From Alphaproteobacteria bacterium UBA3773 (lineage in GTDB: Bacteria; Pseudomonadota; Alphaproteobacteria; RF32; CAG-239): a stretch of 44,622 nucleotides of DNA. Shown in pieces: positions 33,416 through 41,378 of the stretch (the stretch's first letter is position 1; every line of letters starts with the position of its first letter). A model generated the notes under the pieces. It had not been told where the DNA came from and ran no database searches. It saw only the letters and a list, made by a program, of their open reading frames with translations. Location: assembly GCA_002372275.1 (NCBI GenBank), contig DFFP01000020.1, forward strand, positions 27,330-71,951, read 5' to 3'. A program made the translations under genes and the position numbers.

Positions 33416-33488
33416 GATAATACATTTTTTTAGCGAGGTTCGGCCCTTTAACCTACTCCTTCAAATTGTTAATAATTTATATTTAATT
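33416..33488 (-). promoter_or_regulatory. Conserved leader block shared with 31282-31353
   Basis: From 33488: TTATTAACAATTTGAAGGAG, TAGGTTAAAGGGCCGAACCT, CGCTAAAAAAATG. AGGTT/AACCT gives a 5-bp stem with loop AAAGGGCCG. Upstream is TTGACA, 16 bases, TATAAA as promoter. Confidence 0.6.
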
Positions 33489-33628
33489 GAAATCCAGTTT
33501 CCTTTATAGCACATTTAAGTCAGTTGTCAATCTTTTCAACAAAATCACGATTATTAAATACCATATTTAAAATTTTAACTTTTGCCGAATATAATAATTT
33601 CTGTGGCTAAAAATAATCCGGCAGATTT

Positions 33629-34309
33629 ATGAAAAACGAAAATATTTTACAGCAACTCCAAAGCGCAGAACAAAAATTTCAAATCAATGATTATAAAGGA
33701 AATTTTGTTTGTTCCTGCAGAATTGAAAAATATGGAAACATACCTATTTTGCTTTCAGCACCGCACGCTGTGAAACAAATTCGAAACGGCGAAATGAAAG
33801 CGCACGAATTTTATACCGGTGCAATTGTCGAATATCTGTCAAAACAAATCGGTTGCGCGTGCATTACAAAACAATATTTGATTGAAAATAGCTTTAGCGA
33901 TGACCCAAACACTGATGATGAAAATTGCCTGTATAAACAAACCGTCAGCCACTTTTTAAGCGAACATGAAATCAAATTATTTGTTGATATTCACGGACTT
34001 TCAAGCAAGCGTGACAGCATTATCGATATTTGCATTGATGACGGTCAAAACATCAATGACATAACTTATGTTTCCGATTTACAAAAATTTATAGAAAACA
34101 CATTTGGCAAAAATAAATGTTCGATAGATAAATATTTTAATGCTTCCTCAAAAAATATTATGAGCAAATGGGTTCATACCAATTTTAATATTTCTGCCAT
34201 AGAGCTTGAAATCAATGGTGCTTATCGCTGTTTTGAAGGCAACACAAAAAAACAGTCACTTGATTTATTTTTATGCTTAAAGCAATGGCTGAATAGTATG
34301 GTCTTTTAA
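33629..34309 (+). CDS. N-formylglutamate amidohydrolase-like protein
   Basis: A 226-residue protein of the N-formylglutamate amidohydrolase superfamily: PILLSAPHAVKQIRNGEMK (residues ~38-56) with the zinc-binding histidine, HEFYTGAIVEYLSKQIGCA, then IKLFVDIHGLSSKRDSIIDI near 115-135 with DIHG, and IELEINGAYR near 195. These are the metal and substrate positions of the family. The natural substrate is not known: relatives include hydrolases of N-formyl amino acids and peptides. A monocistronic unit with a short AT-rich leader. Confidence 0.8.
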   Translation: MKNENILQQLQSAEQKFQINDYKGNFVCSCRIEKYGNIPILLSAPHAVKQIRNGEMKAHEFYTGAIVEYLSKQIGCACITKQYLIENSFSDDPNTDDENCLYKQTVSHFLSEHEIKLFVDIHGLSSKRDSIIDICIDDGQNINDITYVSDLQKFIENTFGKNKCSIDKYFNASSKNIMSKWVHTNFNISAIELEINGAYRCFEGNTKKQSLDLFLCLKQWLNSMVF

Positions 34310-34324
34310 TTCTTGCGTGACAAA

Positions 34325-35035
34325 TTATTGATGACGCTTAAATTCTTCTTTGGCTTTTTGAAGCTGTTTCATAAATTCATCATTTGCGTGCAATCTGTTT
34401 ATAAGTGCCGAACTTAAAAGGCGTGCATAATCCACATCGCTTTGATAATGGAACCCGACAATAACACGGCTCTCACCATATTCAAACGCACGTTTTAATA
34501 TCTCGTTTTGTTTTTTAGGATTGATTTCGGCCAAAACAAGCGCAACGGCCCAACTCGTTATGGTGTGCCCTGAGGGATAAGATGAATTATTCTTTAATGC
34601 TTCTTCATCATCCGGAACTGGTGTTTTTTCATTAAACTGAACAAAAGGTCTGGTGCGCATCAATTGATTTTTGGCTTTATCTTTGCAGACAAGCGCTGTT
34701 TCATATACACGTTCCAAAAGAGCCGTTATTTCGGGAATATTTTCTTTTGAAATAATTAAACCGAAAGGTCCGGAATAGATTTTATATAAATATTGCAGTG
34801 AAAAATCGGCATCTTCAACGGCTTGCACCCCACGCTTTGTCAAGCGCATAGATTTTCCCCTTTGATAGCGATACCAATCATTATAAAAAGAAGTATCCGT
34901 CAGCTTTGGCGGAAGCGGTAAAAATTCCGATGCCGTCGGCACCTCATCGATTGTTAAAAAAGAAACAACTTCCGCATGGCAAACCGCATGAATTAAAACT
35001 AAAAAAGCAAATAAAGCCATATATATCTTTTTCAT
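34325..35035 (-). CDS. Secreted class A acid phosphatase (PAP2 family)
   Basis: A 236-residue periplasmic phosphatase. The signal peptide MKKIYMALFAFLVLIHAVCHA ends near residue 21. The three PAP2 motifs are present: KNQLMRTRP (KX6RP) near 132, YPSGHT (PSGH) near 160, and SRVIVGFHYQSD (SRX5HX3D) near 200. Matches class A non-specific acid phosphatases in length. ATG 35035 has GGAG upstream; a longer frame from 35080 is unlikely. Confidence 0.93.
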   Translation of the reverse strand: MKKIYMALFAFLVLIHAVCHAEVVSFLTIDEVPTASEFLPLPPKLTDTSFYNDWYRYQRGKSMRLTKRGVQAVEDADFSLQYLYKIYSGPFGLIISKENIPEITALLERVYETALVCKDKAKNQLMRTRPFVQFNEKTPVPDDEEALKNNSSYPSGHTITSWAVALVLAEINPKKQNEILKRAFEYGESRVIVGFHYQSDVDYARLLSSALINRLHANDEFMKQLQKAKEEFKRHQ

Positions 35036-35113
35036 AAAATTCTCCGATGGAAAGACTAATTTTTTTTGAAGACTATCCAATCAGCAGTCAAAAGTCAAGA
35101 ATGCACTTCAATT

Positions 35114-35146
35114 AAAAAAAACACCCTGTCAAAGGGTGTTTTTTTG
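35114..35146. terminator. Bidirectional intrinsic terminator
   Basis: ACACCCT-GTCA-AGGGTGT with A- and T-runs. It ends the minus-strand gene at 35175. Confidence 0.88.
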
Positions 35147-35174
35147 TAAACCGATGGCAAGAGCCAAAGATTTT

Positions 35175-35483
35175 TCATGCGGGATAAATACCGGATTTCA
35201 GATCAGACGCTTGATATATGCGCCTGAGAAGATCCGCCCACTGTTCGCGCATACTCAAAGATTCATCTTTGAGATGTGAAATTGCAATGTCTGCCAGCTT
35301 TTCAAGCTCAGCTTCGGTGTAATCACTCAGCAGTTGATCAAGAGAAAGTAGCCGTAACTCACCGTCATCCGAGATACCTTCCTTGGACGCGTTTTCTGAT
35401 CTTTCTTTTTCACTGGCTTTTGTTCCGACCCATGCGATGAGGGCCACTAAGGCGATAACGCCTAATAAAAAAAATACATTCAT
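35175..35483 (-). CDS. Unknown single-pass membrane protein, 102 residues
   Basis: Residues 3-22 form one hydrophobic helix (MNVFFLLGVIALVALIAWVG), so a type I or tail-in inner-membrane protein is likely. The rest is acidic and helical. No family recognised. There is no Shine-Dalgarno: ATG follows TTTAAAT plus 10 bases, as in the genes at 20914, 35749 and 38754. Divergent from the gene at 35749. Confidence 0.78.
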   Translation of the reverse strand: MNVFFLLGVIALVALIAWVGTKASEKERSENASKEGISDDGELRLLSLDQLLSDYTEAELEKLADIAISHLKDESLSMREQWADLLRRIYQASDLKSGIYPA

Positions 35484-35517
35484 ACTTGTAAAAATTTAAA
35501 AATTGGTTCTTGGGTGT

Positions 35518-35546
35518 AATAAACCATATCTAGACAAAATTGTCAA
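35518..35546 (-). promoter_or_regulatory. Promoter of the 102-residue gene
   Basis: TTGACA (35541-35546), 17 bases, TTTATT (35518-35523) on the minus strand. Confidence 0.5.
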
Positions 35547-35577
35547 TATATTTTTTTGATATTTTGTTATAAAAAAT

Positions 35578-35610
35578 CACCCAAAAAGGGGTGTTCTTTT
35601 ATTGGTGATG
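35578..35610 (+). repeat. Hairpin plus TTATTGGTGAT repeat, matches 37879-37910
   Basis: CACCC-AAAAA-GGGGTG, TTCTTTTATTGGTGAT. At 37879-37910 the same block joins the 3' end of tRNA-Glu. Here it is followed by GCAAAGCTGGC instead of tRNA sequence. Confidence 0.65.
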
Positions 35611-35665
35611 CAAAGCTGGCAGTTTACGAGCATATTTTGTAATTTGTATTCATACCAGTTTTACA

Positions 35666-35694
35666 TTGACAAATATACTTTTTAATAATATACT
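35666..35694 (+). promoter_or_regulatory. Promoter of the gene starting at 35749
   Basis: TTGACA (35666-35671), 17 bases, TATACT (35689-35694). It leaves a ~48-nt leader without a Shine-Dalgarno. Confidence 0.75.
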
Positions 35695-35748
35695 TATTCG
35701 AAATCATTTAGTTATTGTGTTATTATTAACCTTTAAATTTTTATAGTT

Positions 35749-36495
35749 ATGCGTGAATTTCTTAAAAACTATTGGGTGTCCATAACGCTTGTTTTGTGCA
35801 CCGTGGCGGTTTTGACCGTTGAATTTCTTATCTTCCCGCTTTACTCAGAGTTCTTTGGCGTAGGATATTTTGTTATCCTGCTTGCAATCCTTTTTTTGTC
35901 CTGTGCGGATGATTTTGATGAGGAGAGAGCGTGGACTACGTTTCGCGTACTCAGTTTCATCGCTCCTTTCCTGCAGATGGGGATGCTGATGTATCTGTTT
36001 CCAACGGAAATTTGGTTTCCTGTCATCAGCGGCGGTTTACTTTCTTGCATTGGTGGTCCTTATTTGGCGTGGGGTGTGCCTACAATGAGATTGTTGAGGC
36101 AAGTGCAACGTGGCCTTCGAGATAAAATGGAAAGTGATGCTAAACAATTTCGTATTGAGCATGAAGCTTTTTTGGCTCGGAGGAAAGAAAAGCAAGAAAA
36201 AGCGGCGGCAAAGAAAAGGTATTCTTATCAAGGCAAACCGGTTTCTCATTTGCGCTCGAAGATTGTGCGTGTAGAAGAAGAGGTTGGTGGCTACACGATT
36301 TATTTGGAGTGTGGTGCTAAGTATTACATCTTTAAGCATTGGCTGAAAAGAAAAGGAAAGAAGATGTTGGCCGCACCTAAAATCGGAAATTATGCCACTC
36401 TGTATTATTCCGCACCTTCCGAAGGGCAATTTGTTGTTGCTTGCTATATTAGCGGAAAGTGCCGATATAAGGCAGACGGTTTTGAAGAGCATTGA
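35749..36495 (+). CDS. Unknown membrane protein, paralogue of the gene at 20216
   Basis: A 248-residue protein with four hydrophobic segments (residues ~8-120), then a Lys/Glu-rich coiled region (DKMESDAKQF..RRKEKQEKAA) and a C-terminal beta-rich domain (YSYQGKPVSHLRSKIVRVEE, KRKGKKMLAAPKIGNYATLY). The N-terminus LKNYWVSITLVLCTVAVLTV matches the paralogue at 20216. It has no ribosome site but the AT-rich TTTAAAT leader. G+C is visibly higher than in the flanking genes, so transfer or a different mutational history is possible. Confidence 0.85.
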   Translation: MREFLKNYWVSITLVLCTVAVLTVEFLIFPLYSEFFGVGYFVILLAILFLSCADDFDEERAWTTFRVLSFIAPFLQMGMLMYLFPTEIWFPVISGGLLSCIGGPYLAWGVPTMRLLRQVQRGLRDKMESDAKQFRIEHEAFLARRKEKQEKAAAKKRYSYQGKPVSHLRSKIVRVEEEVGGYTIYLECGAKYYIFKHWLKRKGKKMLAAPKIGNYATLYYSAPSEGQFVVACYISGKCRYKADGFEEH

Positions 36496-36508
36496 AAAAT
36501 ACCAATCT

Positions 36509-36541
36509 AAAAAAGCCTCCCGCAAGGGGAGGTTTTTTTAT
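36509..36541 (+). terminator. Intrinsic terminator, repeated at 37735-37770
   Basis: CCTCCC-GCAA-GGGGAGG with T-run. An almost identical hairpin (CCTCCC-ACAA-GGGGAGG) lies at 37742-37760. Confidence 0.9.
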
Positions 36542-36577
36542 TTTCGTGATGCTTACCTCGCAAGTTACGAGCTGAAA

Positions 36578-36895
36578 TTATTTTGATTGTGTGCAAATGT
36601 AAAATATAAACAGAGCAACAAGAAGCCAAAAAATAATTTTGATGATAGAAACAAATAAAGACCAAAAGCAAAAGAATGTTCTAATCAAAAAGGAATGTTT
36701 GCTCTTTTGTTCTTTTTTTTGTTGTTTTGAAATTTTCTTTAACAAATGAATAATTTGCTCATTTTCACGTTCTTTTTTTGCAACTTTTTCACTTTTGAGA
36801 AGCCATGCACCAAAAGCTAAAGGCACGGCATATTCTTCTAGTAAGCTCTTTTTCTTTTTTGATTTAGAAAAATATTTAGATAAGTTATCAGACAT
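36578..36895 (-). CDS. Small membrane protein of unknown function
   Basis: A 105-residue protein with a basic N-terminus (SKYFSKSKKKKSLLEEY), a charged helical middle, and a long C-terminal hydrophobic part (residues ~70-102, WSLFVSIIKIIFWLLVALFI). No family recognised. GAGGAAA precedes ATG. It lies 11 bases after the DNA glycosylase gene, so the two are probably cotranscribed. Confidence 0.75.
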   Translation of the reverse strand: MSDNLSKYFSKSKKKKSLLEEYAVPLAFGAWLLKSEKVAKKERENEQIIHLLKKISKQQKKEQKSKHSFLIRTFFCFWSLFVSIIKIIFWLLVALFIFYICTQSK

Positions 36896-36906
36896 ATATT
36901 TCCTCT

Positions 36907-37395
36907 TTATTTTTCAATAAGCGATTGTAAGACTTCTTTCCACTTTCCAAATTTAACAGCATCCGGTATGGAAGCATTTGCCGGGCTTGTTGATGGCAAA
37001 GAAAAAGATTGTCTGTTTGATAAATATTCTAAATTGTATTTTTCAAAATATTTAGCTGCTTTTTGACCATTAAATAAAATATATTTTACGGTTTGAAATT
37101 TTGAAAAATCGTTAGGTTGCTCTTTTTCAATATTAGAATCTAAACTTCCATCTCTTTCACATTTTGAAAGGCTATCCCACAAACCGATACCATTTGATTG
37201 AAGTAATTTTTGTTTATCATCTTTACTTTTTAACTCAATGCCGTTATTTAAAATTTCTTGTATATATTTCCAAAATCTGTTTTGTGGATTGGCATAATAC
37301 ATTTGTTTTTCTATTGATTCATCACCCGGCATTGTTCCAACGATTAAAATGCGTGTCTTATCATCAATCCAAGGCTCTAAACATTTCTTTTGCAT
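36907..37395 (-). CDS. DNA-deoxyinosine (hypoxanthine) glycosylase, UDG superfamily
   Basis: A 162-residue base-excision repair enzyme of UDG family 6. The water-activating motif ILIVGTMPGDESI (residues ~16-28), YYANPQNRFWKYI, GIGLWDSLSKCERDGSLDSN (near 70-90), FNGQKAAKYF, and the leucine-loop LPSTSPANA near 133-141 are all present. Removes hypoxanthine, possibly uracil, from DNA. Its low complexity of length and intact motifs support function. First of two probably linked genes. Confidence 0.9.
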   Translation of the reverse strand: MQKKCLEPWIDDKTRILIVGTMPGDESIEKQMYYANPQNRFWKYIQEILNNGIELKSKDDKQKLLQSNGIGLWDSLSKCERDGSLDSNIEKEQPNDFSKFQTVKYILFNGQKAAKYFEKYNLEYLSNRQSFSLPSTSPANASIPDAVKFGKWKEVLQSLIEK

Positions 37396-37589
37396 TATTT
37401 TATCCTATCAATTTTAACATAGTTATATACAATCTAGTATATTTATTTTTTAAAGGTAAATAATTTTTTAAAACGATTAATATACTGAAAAATAATAATA
37501 TTTTACTTTATTAGTTCGTAAAATTTCCCAAAGTGCGCATTTTAAAAAAGCAAACATCCGAACTCGGTTAAGTTATTGATTTAAAAAGA

Positions 37590-37620
37590 AAAAACAGCCA
37601 TTTTACTGGCTATTGTTTGT
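37590..37620 (+). terminator. Terminator-like hairpin
   Basis: AAACAGCCA-TTTTAC-TGGCTATTGTTT. The stretch 37396-37590 otherwise shows only AT-rich sequence without genes. Confidence 0.5.
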
Positions 37621-37635
37621 ATTGGTGATCTGAGG

Positions 37636-37740
37636 CGGGATAGAGCGCGACGTTGCTTTTCAGCAACGCTCGCTCATCTCGCTATCGCTCGATTCCGAAC
37701 CTATGGCTTCTTCAGCTCCGCTGATTTCACCAATAAAAAA
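37636..37740. repeat. Tandem structured repeat, copy A
   Basis: About 105 bp nearly identical to 37776-37878: CGGGATAGAGC at the left, TTTCACCAATAAAAAA at the right. It contains a hairpin GACGTTGC/GCAACGCTC with different loop from copy B but compensated stem (CGTTGC/GCAACG here, CATTGC/GCAATG in B). GAGCGA...TCGCTC arms also pair. It is followed by terminator hairpin 37741-37770. Confidence 0.75.
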
Positions 37741-37775
37741 GCCTCCCACAAGGGGAGGTTTTTTTATTTTTTTTA

Positions 37776-37878
37776 CGGGATAGAGCTCGACATTGCTTTG
37801 CAATGCTCGCTCATCTCGCTATCGCTCGATTCCGAACCTATGGCTTCTTCAGCTCCGCTGATTTCACCAATAAAAAAA
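37776..37878. repeat. Tandem structured repeat, copy B
   Basis: The second copy of the element at 37636-37740, followed by the hairpin CACCC/GGGGTG at 37879-37894 and then tRNA-Glu. No ORF is convincing across either copy. Confidence 0.75.
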
Positions 37879-37903
37879 CACCCACAAAGGGGTGTTCTTT
37901 TAT

Positions 37904-37978
37904 TGGTGATCCCAACGGGATTCGAACCCATATTACCACCGTGAAAGGGTGATGTCCTAACCTTTAGACGATGGGACC
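37904..37978 (-). tRNA. tRNA-Glu (anticodon UUC), CCA encoded
   Basis: Minus strand: GGTCCCA acceptor stem pairs with TGGGATC, then discriminator A and encoded CCA. The anticodon loop CTTTCAC gives anticodon TTC. D loop TCTAAAGGTTAGGA and T arm GGGTTCGAATCCC are canonical. The 3' end joins the conserved repeat TTCTTTTATTGGTGAT. Confidence 0.97.
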
Positions 37979-38085
37979 GTCAAAGCTAATGAGGCATATA
38001 TACAAAAATTTTTTTTTAAGGTCAAGAATTTTTTTCATATTTTTAATTTTTTTTACAAATTATTTGATTCTTCACACACTTTAAT

Positions 38086-38124
38086 AAAAAAAGACCGTGC
38101 TTAATATTGCACGGTCTTTTTTTC
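38086..38124 (-). terminator. Intrinsic terminator after the gene at 38125
   Basis: AAAGACCGTGC pairs with GCACGGTCTTT around an AT loop, with long T-runs on both strands. Confidence 0.93.
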
Positions 38125-38754
38125 TTAACGACTGGTCATCCACTGCACACCTTCCGAATTTTTGCACACACAATATTTGTATTCATCAAATAAATCGAAT
38201 GTGGTCGGCCTATCTTGAGGCTTAAATCTTAAGATAGTTTCTGCTTTGCCGTCGCGTGGCTTACACAGTTTAACAGGTTCCAAGTCTTCACCTGTATAGC
38301 GGAATACACAGAAAAACGGATCTTTATCAGAAGTACAATTTATCAGTTTTATGTTTGAAGCACGAACTGTTCGATAATTGTCTTCCTTGAAGCTCCTCAC
38401 AGACATAACTTTCAGCCTCAGATGAATACCCGGACATTTCTTATACTTTGAAATCTCCATCAGATAACAAAGGCCGGAATAAACATCTTTGTAAAGCCAA
38501 TAGTAATCTTCGTCCTCAGCAAACATCCCCCGACAAACGAGTTTCAGCATTTTGATTTTCGGCGAATAAACAAAATTTGAAAGTTTATGAGCGGAATGTA
38601 AGTTCACAAATGCCGCAATAATTTGGTAGGCATCATTTGCATAGAGAACATCTCTACCGGTAAACTCCATTATAAAATAACGTTGTTTACCTTCTTTCAA
38701 CTCAGCAAGCACCTTGGCAATCTGAGCTTTCCTTTCTTTTGAAATGTAAAGCAT
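38125..38754 (-). CDS. Unknown 209-residue protein
   Basis: Soluble, no family recognised, starting MLYISKERKAQIAKVLAELK and ending EGVQWMTSR. Segments rich in aromatic residues and charged pairs (ISKYKKCPGIHLRLKVMSVR) suggest a compact globular fold. ATG 38754 is preferred to an upstream TTG at 38820, because a consensus promoter places the transcription start between them. Like the genes at 20914, 35483 and 35749, it has no Shine-Dalgarno and an AT-rich leader with TTTAAT. Confidence 0.8.
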   Translation of the reverse strand: MLYISKERKAQIAKVLAELKEGKQRYFIMEFTGRDVLYANDAYQIIAAFVNLHSAHKLSNFVYSPKIKMLKLVCRGMFAEDEDYYWLYKDVYSGLCYLMEISKYKKCPGIHLRLKVMSVRSFKEDNYRTVRASNIKLINCTSDKDPFFCVFRYTGEDLEPVKLCKPRDGKAETILRFKPQDRPTTFDLFDEYKYCVCKNSEGVQWMTSR

Positions 38755-38802
38755 AATTGTAATATTAAATAGTTTAACATAGTAGTCATCAAGATAGATG
38801 CC

Positions 38803-38830
38803 ATTATATTCACTCTTCAATATTTGTCAA
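38803..38830 (-). promoter_or_regulatory. Consensus sigma70 promoter of the 209-residue gene
   Basis: TTGACA (38825-38830), 16 bases, TATAAT (38803-38808) on the minus strand. Both boxes are perfect. Confidence 0.88.
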
Positions 38831-38844
38831 TATTTTTTCATTTT

Positions 38845-39777
38845 TTATTCTTTACTGTCTTTATGCAAAGCCAGTTTACTTAAATGCACCAAACGAATTT
38901 TTTTATTTTTCAATGTTTCAAGCCATTCTTTCAAAACGCGAAAAGTCTGACTTTTCGGATGTCCGATAGCAATCGAATATCCCTGCAACTGCGCGATTTT
39001 TTCAGCCTCTTTTAATTGCTTTGAAATATACGCATAGTCATTTTGATTATCTAAAAAAACGTCACGTTTTAAATACCGAACGCCGTTTTTTTCAGCCAAC
39101 TGCCCTGCAACGGAATAAGGGGTTGTTTTAGAATCCAAGAAAAACATATTGTTTGATTTCAAAACATTCATCACAACATCCATTTTAGGCGCACTCATGG
39201 TAAACAAACTTCCCATATGATTATTTACCCCTTTCACGTTGACACCTTCAAATTTTTGAAGCATTTGCTTTAAGCCCGCCACAATTTCTTCATCTGTCAT
39301 TGAAACGCTTAGCGTATCGGGGGCAAGACTGGCCTGCCCTTCAGGCTCCATCGGCACATGAATGATAATTTCATGTCCGGCATTTTGAGCTTCCATACAC
39401 AATTCTTTTAAGTTTTTCCCATACGTTAAAAACGAAGAAGTTAAAGGCGCCTGAAGACTTAAAATTTCTTTTGTGCGTTTTTGATTAATTCCCATATCAT
39501 CAATCACAATTGCCATCAAGGGTATTTTTTCACCTGTTTTAACAGCAGGCTGAGCCGAAACATCTTGCTCTTTTTTCTCTATGATGGCATCCCTTTCTTT
39601 GGCGGGCATCAAAATTGACACTTCTTTGCTTAAAGTTTGTTTATGCCCTGCGTTAGCATAAACGTCATGCAAAAACACCAACAATCCCAAACAAAGTAAA
39701 CCGACAATTCCGCAAACGCACCAATAAAGCCAAGGCGTCGGGGTTAAGTCTTCAATCTCTTCGTCTTTTTTTTCCAT
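38845..39777 (-). CDS. Divergent polysaccharide deacetylase family protein (YibQ-like)
   Basis: A 310-residue protein with one N-terminal membrane anchor (residues ~17-40, WLYWCVCGIVGLLCLGLLVF) and a linker, then a periplasmic NodB-like barrel: IPLMAIVIDDMGINQKRTKE near 85-105, IIIHVPMEPEG near 148, VNNHMGSLFT near 188, FFLDSKTTPYS near 213, and a final AIGHPKSQTFR near 270. Typical of alphaproteobacterial divergent deacetylases linked to cell envelope function; the catalytic metal triad of true deacetylases is only partly conserved. It overlaps lysS by one base. Confidence 0.88.
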   Translation of the reverse strand: MEKKDEEIEDLTPTPWLYWCVCGIVGLLCLGLLVFLHDVYANAGHKQTLSKEVSILMPAKERDAIIEKKEQDVSAQPAVKTGEKIPLMAIVIDDMGINQKRTKEILSLQAPLTSSFLTYGKNLKELCMEAQNAGHEIIIHVPMEPEGQASLAPDTLSVSMTDEEIVAGLKQMLQKFEGVNVKGVNNHMGSLFTMSAPKMDVVMNVLKSNNMFFLDSKTTPYSVAGQLAEKNGVRYLKRDVFLDNQNDYAYISKQLKEAEKIAQLQGYSIAIGHPKSQTFRVLKEWLETLKNKKIRLVHLSKLALHKDSKE

Positions 39778-41249
39778 CAGTCTTTCTTTCGAAGTGTCGG
39801 GAATGCAATCACATCACGAATGGTATCCGCACCTGTCAAAAAGATAGCCAGTCTGTCAATTCCCATACCCATACCCCCTGTCGGCGGCAAAGCATTTTCC
39901 AGAGCTGTGATAAAGTCTTCATCGAGCATTTGAGCTTCATCATCGCCATTTTCACGTGCCGCAACTTCGGCTTCAAAACGCTCACGTTGTTCGAGCGGAT
40001 TTGAAAGTTCGGAATACGCACACCCCATTTCCATACCGGCGATATAAGCATCAAAGTGTTCGACCAAACGCGGATTATTTCGATGTGTTTTTGCAAGCGG
40101 TGAAACGTCACGCGGCATATCGGTCACTAAAATCGGGTCAATCAAATGCGCTTCAACTTTTTCATCGAACACTTCTTGAACAACCTTCCCCCACGAAGTA
40201 CATTCGCTGGCGTCTACACCGGCCGTTTTAGCCATCGCAATCGCTTCTTCTAAGGTTTGAGCTTCCATTAAATCAATACCGGCATATTCTTTGTCGAGTT
40301 CCACAATTGATTTGCGGGCAAAGGGTTTGGCCAAATCAATCGTATGCCCGTTAAATTCAACAACCGTTGTCCCCAAAACCGTTTGAGCCACAAAGCGAAG
40401 CAAATCAGGAATAAGCTCTGCCATCGTGTTATAATCGGCATAAGCCTGATAAGCCTCGAGTGCCGTAAATTCCGGGTTATGACTTTTATCAATACCTTCA
40501 TTTCTGAAATTTCGACCGATTTCAAACACTCTGTCAAAACCACCGACAACCAATCTTTTCAAATAAAGTTCCGGTGCAATTCTTAAATACAAATCCATAT
40601 CAAGCGCATTATGGTGCGTAATAAACGGTTTGGCATTTGCCCCACCCATAATCGGGTGCAACATCGGTGTTTCCACTTCTAAAAAGTGATGCATTTCAAA
40701 ATAGCGACGAATAGCCGAAACGATTTTGCAACGTTTTTCATAAATGGCTTTCGCCTCATCATTGACAATAAAATCAACATAACGCTGGCGATATCTGGCT
40801 TCCGTATCTGTCAAACCGTGGAATTTTTCCGGAAGCGGTTGTAAAGATTTTCCGATAATATCAAATTTTTCGGCGGCAACCGTGAGTTCTCCGCGCGGTG
40901 TACGCCGAATAAAACCGGTTACCCCGACCAAATCGCCCACATCAAGACATTTCAAACGCTCCATATCTTCTTCGGGCAAAATCTTTTTATAGCAAAAAAC
41001 CTGAATTTTGCCCGATTTATCTTTCAAATCGATAAACATACCGCTGTTACGAACAGCCATTGCACGGCCGGCCACGGTTACTCTGTCTTCGGTATCAACG
41101 CCTGCCTCTAAATCTTTATATTTTTCATCCAAATCGGCGGCATACGCTGTCGGCTCAAATTTATACGGATACGGATTATACCCCTTATCTTGCAAATTTT
41201 TAAGCTTGTTTAATCTTGATTGATAATGAATATTTGTCTCGTCTGACAT
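39777..41249 (-). CDS. lysS: Lysyl-tRNA synthetase, class II
   Basis: Charges tRNA-Lys. The 490-residue cytoplasmic enzyme has the N-terminal OB fold (VTVAGRAMAVRNSGMFIDLK near residue 62), class II motif 1 near FLEVETPMLHPIMGGANAKP (~190), motif 2 FEIGRNFRNEGIDKSHNPEF (~255) and motif 3 GMGMGIDRLAIFLTG (~465). Motifs look intact. It is followed by the YibQ-like gene (overlap 1 base), a common alphaproteobacterial neighbour of envelope genes. The AAAGG Shine-Dalgarno is clear. Confidence 0.97.
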   Translation of the reverse strand: MSDETNIHYQSRLNKLKNLQDKGYNPYPYKFEPTAYAADLDEKYKDLEAGVDTEDRVTVAGRAMAVRNSGMFIDLKDKSGKIQVFCYKKILPEEDMERLKCLDVGDLVGVTGFIRRTPRGELTVAAEKFDIIGKSLQPLPEKFHGLTDTEARYRQRYVDFIVNDEAKAIYEKRCKIVSAIRRYFEMHHFLEVETPMLHPIMGGANAKPFITHHNALDMDLYLRIAPELYLKRLVVGGFDRVFEIGRNFRNEGIDKSHNPEFTALEAYQAYADYNTMAELIPDLLRFVAQTVLGTTVVEFNGHTIDLAKPFARKSIVELDKEYAGIDLMEAQTLEEAIAMAKTAGVDASECTSWGKVVQEVFDEKVEAHLIDPILVTDMPRDVSPLAKTHRNNPRLVEHFDAYIAGMEMGCAYSELSNPLEQRERFEAEVAARENGDDEAQMLDEDFITALENALPPTGGMGMGIDRLAIFLTGADTIRDVIAFPTLRKKD

Positions 41250-41342
41250 TTAAATAACCTTTATTCTAAAATTTAAACTGGCGTTATTATATCGTAAGTA
41301 TTTTTTATTTCAATAAATAAAAACATCCCCTTTTAATTTTTC

Positions 41343-41371
41343 TTGCAAATTCGATTTAGCTTTGATAAAAT
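41343..41371 (+). promoter_or_regulatory. Promoter of the structured leader before the secreted protein
   Basis: TTGCAA (41343-41348), 17 bases, TAAAAT (41366-41371). The transcription start is expected near 41379. Confidence 0.65.
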
Positions 41372-41378
41372 AAATTTC

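Noticed and set aside
37636..37878. CRISPR array
   Set aside because: Only two copies, 103-105 bp long, with terminator hairpins between them instead of unique spacers. No cas genes.
40000..41200. Plus-strand ORFs across lysS, sdaA, uvrB and the ABC gene
   Set aside because: They are antisense shadows of well-supported genes without ribosome sites or homology.
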